Assembly: GCA_026128865.1 (NCBI GenBank)
Contig: JAHCJE010000005.1
Coordinates: 1 to 50,890 of the forward strand
DNA length: 50,890 nt
Direction: 5' to 3'
DNA from: Phycisphaeraceae bacterium
GTDB taxonomy: Bacteria > Planctomycetota > Phycisphaerae > Phycisphaerales > UBA1924
Below, one piece after another: positions 43,075-50,890 of the stretch; position 1 is the stretch's first letter, and every line of letters starts with the position of its first letter. The notes under the pieces are model-generated. The model was not told where the DNA came from. It made no database searches and was given only the letters and a program-made list of their open reading frames with translations. Both the position numbers and the translations under genes were made by a program.

Positions 43075-43946
43075 TCGTTCCAGGCGCTCCACGACGGACG
43101 CTCGCCCGCGACGCCCGCGTCGAAGGCGTCGCCCTGTTCACCGCCGCCCCAGCGCACTGCACCATCCGCCCCGCCGAACCCGGCTCCGGCGTCCTCTTCC
43201 GCCGACTCGACACCCCCGAGGCCCCCCCCTTCGCCGCCGTGCGCGCCTCGCTCTCAGATCGCCCCGTCCACCCCGTCTTTCGCGCCATCGATCCGCGCTG
43301 CACGACGCTCGGCCCCGCGCACGCCGCCGTCTCCACCGTCGAGCACCTCCTCTCCGCCCTCGCGGGCCTCGGCGTGACCGACGCCCTCGTCGAGGTCTCC
43401 GGCCTCGAACTCCCCATCCTCGACGGCTCGGCGGCCCCGTTCGTGGACGCGATTCTGACGGCCGGCCTCCGCGAGATTGCCTCCCCCCTCGCGCCGATCA
43501 GGCTCCGTGCTCCCGTCGTCGTCGAGGCCGGCGGCGCGACGATCGTTGCGGAACCCGCCGCCGCCTTCTCCGCGTCGTACTCGCTCGACTACGGCCCGGG
43601 CGCGCCGATCCCGCCCCAGCGCGCCGAATGGTCCGGCGACCCCGACTCCTACCGCGCCGAGATCGCCCCCGCCCGGACCTTCTGCCTGCGCGCCGAGGCC
43701 GAGGCGATGCGGGCTGCGGGATTGTTCGCCCACCTCACCCCGCGCGAGATGCTCGTCCTCGACGCCTCCGGCCCGATCGACAACGCCCTCCGCTTCCCGG
43801 AGGAGCCGGCCCGCCACAAACTCCTCGACCTCATCGGCGACCTCGCCCTCCTCGGCCGTCCCCTCCTCGCCCGCGTTGAGGCCGAGCGGTCCGGGCACGC
43901 GCTCACCCACCGCCTGACCGCCGCGATCCTCGACGCCGCGACCTGA
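43071..43946 (+). CDS. lpxC: UDP-3-O-acyl-N-acetylglucosamine deacetylase LpxC
   Basis: The 291-residue zinc deacetylase performs the committed step of lipid A synthesis. The zinc ligands are present: His in STVEHLLSAL, and His and Asp in ARHKLLDLIGD. The catalytic Glu precedes the first His, ARTFCL carries the conserved Thr region, and GHALTH gives the late His. Unusual features: the conserved N-terminal GxGLH(S/T)G motif reads GVALFTAAP, and the Gly-rich GGSLxN loop is replaced by HLTPREM. It starts at GTG inside the lpxD stop. No FabZ fusion is present, and lpxA is not in the window. Confidence 0.88.
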   Translation: MIVPGAPRRTLARDARVEGVALFTAAPAHCTIRPAEPGSGVLFRRLDTPEAPPFAAVRASLSDRPVHPVFRAIDPRCTTLGPAHAAVSTVEHLLSALAGLGVTDALVEVSGLELPILDGSAAPFVDAILTAGLREIASPLAPIRLRAPVVVEAGGATIVAEPAAAFSASYSLDYGPGAPIPPQRAEWSGDPDSYRAEIAPARTFCLRAEAEAMRAAGLFAHLTPREMLVLDASGPIDNALRFPEEPARHKLLDLIGDLALLGRPLLARVEAERSGHALTHRLTAAILDAAT

Positions 43947-44044
43947 CCCCCACCGCCCGGCCGCGCGCGCTGTCTCGCGGCCATCGGTCTGTTTCCTCTT
44001 CCGTTCCCGCCCTTGGGCTGCGACAATCATGGTGACGCACGATT

Positions 44045-44121
44045 CCCCCTTCCCCCCGGGCCGGGGCGACTTCCGGACGCCCCGATGCAGCCCGGCGGGC
44101 TTCTCCGGGTAGGAAAGGGGG
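44045..44121 (+). promoter_or_regulatory. predicted three-stem structured leader covering a ribosome site
   Basis: P1 pairs CCCCCTT (44045-44051) with AAGGGGG (44115-44121). Inside it P2 pairs CGGGGCG (44062-44068) with CGCCCCG (44078-44084), and P3 pairs CCCGG (44091-44095) with CCGGG (44105-44109). The 3' strand of P1 is the purine-rich site five bases before the ATG at 44127. I recognise no known riboswitch class. Confidence 0.5.
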
Positions 44122-44126
44122 CTGTC

Positions 44127-44756
44127 ATGGCCGGTCTGGTCGAGGGTTCGGGGTCGGGTCGGAGGTCTCGGTGGCTTCAAGGCGCTGCTCGCCGGTTCGT
44201 GGTGGCAATCGCCCTCGCGGGTGCCGCGCTCGTGTTCCCGTCCTGTGTGGCACCGGAGGAGTTGGAGCGTGTTCGGGCCGAGGCCGCATGGCTGCAGCAG
44301 TCGCTGGAGGCGGATGCGGTCGAGTGGGCGCGACGGGCCGAGTCGCTCCCAGAAGGCGACCCACTGCGCGAGGCCGCAACAGCGCGGCAGGCAGCGTCGG
44401 AAGCGAGTGCGGCAGCGTTTCGGGCCGCACGCTCCAGCCTGGAGCGTGCGATCGCCGAATCCAACAATCCGTCGGACCCGATCGGTCAGGCGGTGACGGC
44501 GTGGGTCCCCGAGCCGGCACGACTCCCCGCCTTGCTCGCGCTCGGGGCGCTCGGGGCGGCGGCGCGGGCTTGGAGGTTGAAGGCGGGGCTGGCGTCCGTG
44601 GCACGCGGCATCGAAGCCGCCATGCGTGAGGACGAGGAGTTCAGGGCATGCTTCAGGCGACACGCCGATACCTTCCGCGCCACGCAGACGCCGACCGCCA
44701 AGCGCGTCGTGGACGAGGCGACGCGCGACGGGCTGATGCTCCGGCTGCCGGTGTGA
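44127..44756 (+). CDS. membrane-associated protein of unknown function
   Basis: I do not recognise the family. AGGAAAGGGGG precedes the ATG at 44127. The 209-residue product has a hydrophobic N-terminal segment ([17 protein letters not shown], possibly a lipoprotein signal with an atypical box), a helical Ala/Glu/Arg-rich region at about 45-125, a second hydrophobic segment ([17 protein letters not shown]) and a charged C-terminal helix. The topology resembles small phage or envelope accessory proteins, but no signature supports that. Its stop overlaps the prepilin gene start (GTGTGA), so the two are co-translated. The structured leader in front suggests translational control. Confidence 0.6.
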   Translation: MAGLVEGSGSGRRSRWLQGAARRFVVAIALAGAALVFPSCVAPEELERVRAEAAWLQQSLEADAVEWARRAESLPEGDPLREAATARQAASEASAAAFRAARSSLERAIAESNNPSDPIGQAVTAWVPEPARLPALLALGALGAAARAWRLKAGLASVARGIEAAMREDEEFRACFRRHADTFRATQTPTAKRVVDEATRDGLMLRLPV

Positions 44757-45490
44757 GGCGGCGCGCTGCGGAGTCCCCCCGGCACGGGTTCACGCTCATC
44801 GAGCTGCTCGTCGTCATCTCGATCATCGCGCTGCTGATCGGCCTGCTGCTGCCCGCGCTGGGAAAGGCGCGGGACGAAGCCCGCAAGATCAAGTGCCTCA
44901 CCAATCTCCGCTCGCTGGGCACGGGCATGCAGAACTACTTCGGCGACTCCGACCAGCGATTCCCTTTCGTGCGCCCCATCGCGGGCGCGGACGACAACAA
45001 GAACGACGTTGCGCTCTTCGACGTGCTCGAGCAGTACGTCGACGCCGCCCGTCCGCGCCGAGAGAATCCGGACGACGTCACGAGCAACAACTGGATCGTG
45101 AGCGACCCGTACCTCTGCCCCAGCGACCGCGGGGGGGAGGACGCCGACAACCCCGACCCGTGGTGGCGGACCTACGGCCTCTCCTACCGCTTCCCGCCCG
45201 CCGACGGTTACGTCCTCCTCGAACTGCTCGGCGCGCTGAACCCTGACGATCGCGGCTCGCGGTGGTCCGCAATGACCGCCATCTCGCGCACCTACGAGGT
45301 CTTCTCGAGCAAGGGCGAGAAACTCGCCGTGATGATTGACGGCGATCACTGGCACACGAAGCGCGGCAAGGAGGGACGCAACGCCGTCTATCTCGACGGC
45401 AGCGCGGACGTCTATCCCGGCGATCCGTCCGCCGCCGTCCTCGAGCAGATTCTCGCCATGATTCTCAAACTCTCCGGTTTCCCCGGATGA
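44753..45490 (+). CDS. type IV pilin-like (prepilin N-terminal motif) protein
   Basis: The GTG at 44753 overlaps the preceding stop. The 245-residue product begins with a short basic leader and the prepilin peptidase site [21 protein letters not shown], with the conserved Glu five residues after the cut. The body has DxxG-like loops, a CPSDRGG segment and a [18 protein letters not shown] pattern near the C-terminus, as in planctomycete prepilin-like (H-X9-DG) proteins. These secreted pseudopilins are common in the phylum and mostly of unknown role. It is probably part of a small envelope operon with its neighbours. Confidence 0.85.
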   Translation: MRRRAAESPRHGFTLIELLVVISIIALLIGLLLPALGKARDEARKIKCLTNLRSLGTGMQNYFGDSDQRFPFVRPIAGADDNKNDVALFDVLEQYVDAARPRRENPDDVTSNNWIVSDPYLCPSDRGGEDADNPDPWWRTYGLSYRFPPADGYVLLELLGALNPDDRGSRWSAMTAISRTYEVFSSKGEKLAVMIDGDHWHTKRGKEGRNAVYLDGSADVYPGDPSAAVLEQILAMILKLSGFPG

Positions 45491-45512
45491 CCGGCAAGGA
45501 TCCGATGCACCC

Positions 45513-46340
45513 ATGAGCGACAACACCCAGAACAAGCCCGGCTTCGGCTCTCTGCTCGAAGGCGTGGACTTCACCGAGCCGACGAAGCGACGCTCCGCGC
45601 GTGCCGGCCTGAATGCCATCGACACGCGCCTCCGGTCTGCCGCCGCCGCCGCCTGGCGCTCACCGGTGGCGCGAAACGCCATCGGCGCGGCGTTCCTCGT
45701 CCTCGTCGCCTCCGGCGGCGTCGGCACATGGCTCATGATCCGCCCCAAACCCGTCCCGGACTACCGCGCTGACAGCATCGCAGCCGTCTTCGACTTCACG
45801 CTGCTCACCGAGGAGTTCAACCGCCTGCCCGTCGAGGAGCGCATCCGCCTCATCGGCCAGTTGTACGAGCGCATGCAGTCCCTCAGCGCATCGGACTCCG
45901 CCGAAATGGCCGCGTTCTTCGCCGGCATCTCCGGCGCTGCCCGCGAGCAGATCGAGCGCAACGCCAGCCGACTCATGCTCGACGTCGTCGATCTCGCCGC
46001 CAAGGACTACACCAACGTCCCCGCTGAGCAGCGCGAGCAGTATCTCGCCGAAGCCTACGTCCGCATGGCACGGCTCTCCGCTCCGTTTGACGGCTCGATC
46101 GAACGTCGCTCCGACGAAGAACTCGTCACGCGCGGCCAGCGCGACGCCCGGCGCAACGAACGCATCATGCGATCGGGGCAGGTAACCGCGCAGGACGCCG
46201 GCGGTATGGTCACGTTCATGAGCCAGCGCATCGAGGAGCACGCCACCGCGCACCAGCGTGAGCGCATCACCGTCTTCATGCGCGACCTGACCCGCTACCT
46301 CCGCGGGCAGGACGTCCAGACCGGCCGTCCACCCGGCTGA
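45513..46340 (+). CDS. single-pass membrane protein of unknown function
   Basis: The 275-residue product starts with a ~50-residue cytosolic segment, has one membrane helix (about residues 52-72, IGAAFLVLVASGGVGTWLMI) and a helical, charged exterior region (about 85-275) with repeated Arg/Glu stretches. No family was recognised. It begins 22 bp after the prepilin gene and is probably in the same transcript. It may be a structural partner of the pilin-like protein. Confidence 0.65.
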   Translation: MSDNTQNKPGFGSLLEGVDFTEPTKRRSARAGLNAIDTRLRSAAAAAWRSPVARNAIGAAFLVLVASGGVGTWLMIRPKPVPDYRADSIAAVFDFTLLTEEFNRLPVEERIRLIGQLYERMQSLSASDSAEMAAFFAGISGAAREQIERNASRLMLDVVDLAAKDYTNVPAEQREQYLAEAYVRMARLSAPFDGSIERRSDEELVTRGQRDARRNERIMRSGQVTAQDAGGMVTFMSQRIEEHATAHQRERITVFMRDLTRYLRGQDVQTGRPPG

Positions 46341-46714
46341 TCGACACGGGATCGACGCTCGTGAAGTCGGCGCGAGTGGGTTTCTCGCGACCACCGGGGG
46401 GGCTGAGTACTCGATGCCCGTCGGAAGCTCGCGTCTGGGTCTGCTGCATCCGGGCCGTTCGCACGGGCCGGACGCGGAGGAGAGGAGAGGAGGCCTTTCG
46501 GGCGGCCGGGCGGCCCTGAAACCCGCTCGCCGCGCTTCCGCTCGGCGGTGGGCGAAGAGAGGAGTGCGGGAGCGGGCGTCTGTCGCAGGGCCGGTTTCGT
46601 GTTCGGTTCCGGCCTGCCGCTCCACATGAACAAGCGACAACGACGCGGAGTACTCACGCGCCGCCTGTCGAAATCTGCGGGCAGGAGCAAACCTGTCATG
46701 CCGGGGACACCCGG
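46341..46714. other. 374-bp convergent intergenic region
   Basis: Two converging genes end here. An imperfect hairpin (CCGGGCCGT at 46450-46458 with ACGGGCCGG at 46463-46471, one mismatch) may help termination. Purine-rich repeats of GGAGAGGAG character lie near 46480-46500. No gene or promoter is supported. Confidence 0.4.
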
Positions 46715-49648
46715 TCAGCCGTCGTCCGGAGCGAGTTTCGCCCGCCATGTCTCGGCACTGCGGTCATGGCCGGCTGCGGGTTCGCTCGTGTGCCATGACT
46801 CGTACAGCCCGACGAGCGCCCGAACCGCCTGGCGCGTCGCCGTGTGGTCATCGCCGAAACGGTCCCGAGCCAGCCGTTCGCGCCTCAGGGCGTACGCCTC
46901 CGCCTCGGTCACGCGGCCGAGAGCGGTGAGCACACGCACCAGAGTGCCAAGACTCTCGAGCGTGTCCGGGCTGTCTTCGCCGAGCGTGCGCTCGCGGCCG
47001 GCGTGCGCATCGCGGATCACCGCCTCTGCCTCGGCGAGCGTGCCACGCGCGAGCAGCGTCGCGCCAAGCCCCAACGCGGTCGTCAGCGTGTTGGGGTGAT
47101 CGTCGCCGAGCGTGCTTCGAGACCGCCCGAGCACGTCGCGGAAGCATGCTTCGGCTTCGGCGAGGTCTCCCTTCGCACTGTGCAGGTGCGCCATCTCGCC
47201 GATCGAGACCAGCGTGGCGGCGTGATCCTCGCCGAGCACACGGCGCCTTGCGTCGAGCGACTCGCGGAGGAACGGCTCTGCCTCATCAAGCCTGCCATCG
47301 ATGCGCAGCAGCGAACCGAGACGGGCGATGAACGTCAGCACGTCGGGATGTTCTGGCCCGATGACGCGGCGACCGATCTCGACCGCCTCCCGAAGAAGCG
47401 GCTCCGCCTCGGCGGTGCGCCCTCCCCGGACGAGCACCGAACCGACGTTGTACAGCGTGCGCACCGTGTTGGGATGTTCAGGGCCAAGGAGGCGCCGGCT
47501 CACCGCAAGCACCTCGCCGTTCAGTCGGCCGGCTTCCTCGAGCTTGCCCTGATGGTCGAGCGTTGAGGCGAGGTTGTTCATCACCGTGAGCGTCGCCGGA
47601 TGTTCATCGCCGTGGATACGTCGGCTCACGTCCAGCGCTGACCGATACTCTGACTCCGCCTCGGCGAGCTTACCCTGACGGAGCAGGAGGAACCCAAGAT
47701 TGTTCACGGCGCGGAGCGTCGCCGGATGGTCGCGCCCGTTCAGGCGCAGTTCCGCTTCTGCTGCTGCGCGGCAGTAGTTCTCGGCCTCGCCAAGTTTCCC
47801 CTGCGCATAGAGCACCGCACCGAGATTGTTCGTGATCGCAAGCGTGCCCGGGGAGTCGTCGCCCATCACGCGACGGCTCAGCTCGTACGCCTCGCGCAGG
47901 CACGCCTCCGCTTCGCCATACCTGCCGAGGTTGTCGAGCAGCATCCCGAGATTCCCGAGCGACTGGATGGTGTCGCGGTGCTCAGCGCCAAGCGTCCGTC
48001 GTCTTCGCTCGAGCGCCTCGCGCTGGGTGCGCTCGGCCTCTTCGTGCCGTCCCATCGCGTCATACAGCAGCCCGAGGGTGTTCAGGGAGTAGAGCGTGTC
48101 AGGATGGTCGTTGCCGAGCGCACCGCGCCGGACCTCAACGGCGTCGAGCTGCGGACGCAGCGCTTTCTCGAGCATTCCAGCCGCTCGCATTGTATCGGCG
48201 AGTTTCTGGAGCAGGCTCCCACGCACGGAGGGTTGGTCCGCGAACTGCTCGTCGATCGCGCCGTGCGTGCGCGAGAAGACGTGGAGATCGAGCGCGTCCA
48301 GCGCCAGGCCCGTGAAGTCGGCTTCGGCGATGATCGTGCTCAGTTCCGCCGATCGCGCCGCGCTCTCCTCTTCGCTCGCCCCGCCCCGGACAGCAGCGAT
48401 ACGCACTTTCTCACGGAGTCCGTCGCGCAGAGTCGCCCCCATGCCCGCGAAGTCGATCCCGCGGAGCTGTGCCCCCTGGAACTCCGCGACGCGCTCGAGT
48501 TCCATCGCGCGTCGTTCGGCCTGGCCCTCGGCCCGCTCGGCTCGTTCGACGGCTGCTTCGGCCGCGACACGACGCTCCTCGGCGCGGAACGCGAACGCGG
48601 CCGTCCCGATCAGCCCGAGCACGAGCGCGGCGAACGTCGCCGCCAGACCGCCGACGAGCACGCGGTTCCGGCGGGCAAACTTCGACACCTGGTACCACGT
48701 GCTGGGCGGTCGTGCCGAGATCGGCTCGTGAGTCAGGTGCCTGCGGACGTCACCAGCGAGTTCACTCGCGGATTGGTAGCGTCTCTCGCGCTCCTTCGAG
48801 AGCGCCTTGCCCACGATCGTCTCTACGTCGCCGCTCAGCGTGCGATCGAGGGCGGAGAGCCGCGCCGGGTCTTCCTCGCGGATGACGCGCACCATCTCGT
48901 GCAGCATCTTGTTCTTCAGGTCGTAAGGGAGGCGACCGGCGAGCAGTTCGTACAGCACGACACCGAGTGCGTACACGTCGCTGCGGGCGTCAATCTGCGC
49001 CGGGTCACCCGCGGCTTGCTCGGGGCTCATGTATGGCACCGTGCCCACGAGCTGCCCCACGTCCGTCTGGATCGAGATGGTTTGGGTGTCGGCGTCCGTC
49101 AGACGGGCAACGCCGAAGTCGAGCACCTTGGGCTGCGGATGAGAGGTGTCCGTTCGCTCGTCAACAAGGATGTTCGCCGGCTTGAGATCGCGGTGGACGA
49201 TGCCGCGCGTGTGCGCATAGTGAACGGCGTCGCAGACCGAGGCGAAGAGGGCGAGCCGCTCGCGCACGCCGAGCCGGCGCGAATCAGCGTAGTCTGTGAG
49301 CGTGCGTCCGTGCACGAGTTCCATCGCGAAGTACGGCGAGCCTTCGTGAACACCCGCCTCGTAGATGCGGGCGATCCCCGGATGCTCCAGCCGGGCAAGA
49401 ATGTCAGTCTCAAGCACGAACCGCCGGCGCGTCGGCCCGGAGAAGTAGCCAGGCTTGATGATCTTCAGCGCAACCTGACGGCGCGGCGTGACCTGTTCCG
49501 CCTGGTAGACCGCTCCCATGCCCCCCTGCCCGATAAGTCCCAAGACCACGAACGGACCGACCCTGGTTCCAGATGGAAGTTCCAGCTCGGCGTACTCGGC
49601 GGCTGGTTCGGCCGACGTGGGGGTGTCAGGATGAAACTCGCTGCTCAT
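46715..49648 (-). CDS. PknB-type Ser/Thr protein kinase with TPR receptor domain
   Basis: The 977-residue product has an N-terminal cytosolic kinase domain with the glycine loop GQGGMGAVY, the ATP lysine K62 in VALKIIK, the catalytic HRDLKPAN (D154) and DFG at 177-179. The activation loop has GTVPYMSPEQ. One membrane helix lies near 330-353, followed by an Arg/Glu coiled region and about ten kinesin-light-chain-like TPRs of 42 residues (DHPDTL, LGxLLxxxGRxxEAE) to the C-terminus. It likely senses extracytoplasmic proteins and phosphorylates cytosolic targets. TATCCT lies six bases before the ATG, so it may have its own leaderless promoter, although gatB ends only 32 bp upstream. Confidence 0.93.
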   Translation of the reverse strand: MSSEFHPDTPTSAEPAAEYAELELPSGTRVGPFVVLGLIGQGGMGAVYQAEQVTPRRQVALKIIKPGYFSGPTRRRFVLETDILARLEHPGIARIYEAGVHEGSPYFAMELVHGRTLTDYADSRRLGVRERLALFASVCDAVHYAHTRGIVHRDLKPANILVDERTDTSHPQPKVLDFGVARLTDADTQTISIQTDVGQLVGTVPYMSPEQAAGDPAQIDARSDVYALGVVLYELLAGRLPYDLKNKMLHEMVRVIREEDPARLSALDRTLSGDVETIVGKALSKERERRYQSASELAGDVRRHLTHEPISARPPSTWYQVSKFARRNRVLVGGLAATFAALVLGLIGTAAFAFRAEERRVAAEAAVERAERAEGQAERRAMELERVAEFQGAQLRGIDFAGMGATLRDGLREKVRIAAVRGGASEEESAARSAELSTIIAEADFTGLALDALDLHVFSRTHGAIDEQFADQPSVRGSLLQKLADTMRAAGMLEKALRPQLDAVEVRRGALGNDHPDTLYSLNTLGLLYDAMGRHEEAERTQREALERRRRTLGAEHRDTIQSLGNLGMLLDNLGRYGEAEACLREAYELSRRVMGDDSPGTLAITNNLGAVLYAQGKLGEAENYCRAAAEAELRLNGRDHPATLRAVNNLGFLLLRQGKLAEAESEYRSALDVSRRIHGDEHPATLTVMNNLASTLDHQGKLEEAGRLNGEVLAVSRRLLGPEHPNTVRTLYNVGSVLVRGGRTAEAEPLLREAVEIGRRVIGPEHPDVLTFIARLGSLLRIDGRLDEAEPFLRESLDARRRVLGEDHAATLVSIGEMAHLHSAKGDLAEAEACFRDVLGRSRSTLGDDHPNTLTTALGLGATLLARGTLAEAEAVIRDAHAGRERTLGEDSPDTLESLGTLVRVLTALGRVTEAEAYALRRERLARDRFGDDHTATRQAVRALVGLYESWHTSEPAAGHDRSAETWRAKLAPDDG

Positions 49649-49654
49649 GCCGGC

Positions 49655-49660
49655 AGGATA
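49655..49660 (-). promoter_or_regulatory. -10-like box for the kinase gene (leaderless start)
   Basis: On the minus strand TATCCT is followed by six bases and the ATG at 49648. Confidence 0.5.
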
Positions 49661-49680
49661 CGGGATCAGCGCCCGACTGT

Positions 49681-50890
49681 TCAGCCGTTGCCCAGCTTCT
49701 CAATCAGCCGCTCCCGCGCCGCCCTCGCGTCCGCTGCGCCGCCGCTCGCCTTCATCACCGCGCCCACCAGCCGCCCGATCGCCGCCTGCCTGCCCGCGCG
49801 AACGTCCTCCGCCGCCTGCGGGTTCTCCGCGATCGCCCGCTCGCACCACGCGTCCAGCGCGGCCTGGTCGCGGACGGTCAGCCACCCGCGAGACTCGGCG
49901 ATCGCGCGCGGATCCGCGCCCGAACTCGCCGGTTCGCAGAGGGCCTCGAAGAGATCGTCCGCCGCGTTCGAGCCGAGATCGCCCGCGTCGCGCATCGCCA
50001 CGATCGCCGCGAGTTGCGCCGCCGAGACGCCGAGACGTGAGACGAGCGTGCCGCGCTCGTTGGCAAGGCGCGCCCCGCGCTGGAGCACGAACCCCGCCGC
50101 CAGCCGGCCCGCCCGCTCGCGCCCCACGCCGCGCTCGACGGCCCCGTCGGCCGCCGCGTCGAGAAACTCGCAGACCTCGCGCTCCTCGACCAGTTGCGAC
50201 GCCTCGGCGGGCGAGAGGTCGTAGGACTCGCAGTACCGGCGCACGCGAGCCAGCGGCAGTTCCGGCAGGCTCGCCCGCAGTCTCGACACCCACGCCTCGC
50301 CCATCGCCACCGGCGGCAGGTCGGGGTCGGGGAAGTAGCGGTAGTCCTCGGCGTCCTCCTTCTCGCGCTGCACGTACGTCGCCTCGCGCTGCGCGTCCCA
50401 CCCGCGCGTGGTCTTCTCGCCCGGGCCGTGCTCGCGCCCGTCCGCGACCCACCGGCGCGGCTGCTCCACAAGTTCGTGCGTGATCGCCCCGTGCAGCGCC
50501 CGGAACGAGTTGAGGTTCTTCACCTCGACGATCGGCGTGTGCACGACGCGTCCGTCGCGCAGCGTCAATCGGCAGTTCACGTTCGGCTCGAAACGCATGT
50601 GCCCGCGCTGCATCACCCCCTCGGTCACGCCCAGGAACCGGGACGTCTGGCGCAGCAGGCGGGCGAACGCCGTCGCCTCGTCCGCCGAGCGGAAGTCGGG
50701 CGCGGTCACGATCTCCAGCAGCGGCGTGCCGGCGCGGTTCAGGTCCACGATGGAGAAGTCGATCGCCCCGCCGCCCGGCGCCTCGTGCAGCAGTTTGCCC
50801 GCGTCCTCCTCGAGGTGCGCCCGGATGATGCCGATGCGCCGCGTCGCGCCCGCCGGATCGATCCGTCCCTGCCCGTCCGTCGCCGGCAGA
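49681..50890 (-). CDS. gatB: Asp-tRNA(Asn)/Glu-tRNA(Gln) amidotransferase subunit B, 5' end beyond window
   Basis: The frame enters from the right edge and ends at 49681, giving about 403 residues of a ~480-residue protein. Family segments are IDFSIVDLNRAGTPLLEIV, GVMQRGHMRFEPNVN, VEVKNLNSFRAL and YRYFPDPDLPP, followed by the GatB/YqeY C-terminal helical domain ending in AAIGRLVGAVMKASGG. GatB binds the mischarged tRNA and activates the carboxylate. The gene is separate from gatC and gatA and reads opposite to them. The downstream gene is the Ser/Thr kinase. Confidence 0.95.
   Translation of the reverse strand, partial: LPATDGQGRIDPAGATRRIGIIRAHLEEDAGKLLHEAPGGGAIDFSIVDLNRAGTPLLEIVTAPDFRSADEATAFARLLRQTSRFLGVTEGVMQRGHMRFEPNVNCRLTLRDGRVVHTPIVEVKNLNSFRALHGAITHELVEQPRRWVADGREHGPGEKTTRGWDAQREATYVQREKEDAEDYRYFPDPDLPPVAMGEAWVSRLRASLPELPLARVRRYCESYDLSPAEASQLVEEREVCEFLDAAADGAVERGVGRERAGRLAAGFVLQRGARLANERGTLVSRLGVSAAQLAAIVAMRDAGDLGSNAADDLFEALCEPASSGADPRAIAESRGWLTVRDQAALDAWCERAIAENPQAAEDVRAGRQAAIGRLVGAVMKASGGAADARAARERLIEKLGNG

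Noticed and set aside
44031..44121. Possible GEMM (cyclic-di-GMP) riboswitch
   Set aside because: Short pieces such as GACGCA look similar, but the conserved GGGCAAACC-type core and tetraloop receptor were not found, so only an unnamed structured leader is claimed.

Overview
The window is very GC-rich, densely coded DNA from a planctomycete, most probably of class Phycisphaerae. The inference rests on seven secreted proteins that end in a two-repeat dockerin-like module closing on Gly-Cys, a prepilin-type protein of the kind planctomycetes carry in numbers, a large PknB-type kinase fused to TPRs, and Gram-negative outer-membrane genes (bamA, ompH/skp, lpxD, lpxC). No rRNA, tRNA, CRISPR array, transposase or phage gene was found.

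Layout. 1-3203: a truncated ECF sigma factor reads left, and an overlapping tatC-tadA-mutM operon reads right. 3590-17434: an accessory island of seven dockerin-tailed exported proteins (FG-GAP propeller, beta-helix, metzincin protease, peptidylarginine-deiminase-like enzyme, trypsin-fold protease, a 153-residue mini-protein, a seven-repeat propeller) with a Na/Pi cotransporter gene among them. 17513-29541: housekeeping genes (transketolase, dnaN, FHA-GAF histidine kinase, holA, a lipoprotein, clpC, dnaA). 29687-35549: MBL hydrolase, two toxin-antitoxin-like pairs, a MuiA/DUF4139 protein and a VTT membrane protein. 35633-38372: gatC-DUF2314-gatA as an overlapping operon. 38766-43946: an outer-membrane biogenesis run bamA-ompH-lpxD-lpxC. 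44127-46340: three membrane or prepilin-like genes behind a structured leader. 46715-50890: Ser/Thr kinase-TPR and gatB, both reading left.

Signals that the gene list does not explain: (i) three degenerate heptanucleotide GGACAGT arrays at gene 3' ends; (ii) two start styles, a TAnnnT box 6-8 nt from the start codon (probable leaderless mRNA) before several housekeeping genes, versus -35/-10 promoters with leaders and clear Shine-Dalgarno sites before dockerin genes; (iii) a dockerin module bracketed by cysteines, with the two repeats homogenised inside individual genes; (iv) a secreted deiminase with the same domain order as Porphyromonas PPAD next to a serine protease with an Asp at the trypsin-type S1 position; (v) a predicted three-stem leader whose closing helix covers a ribosome-binding site.

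All calls come from reading the sequence and remembered family knowledge. No database search or folding program was run.
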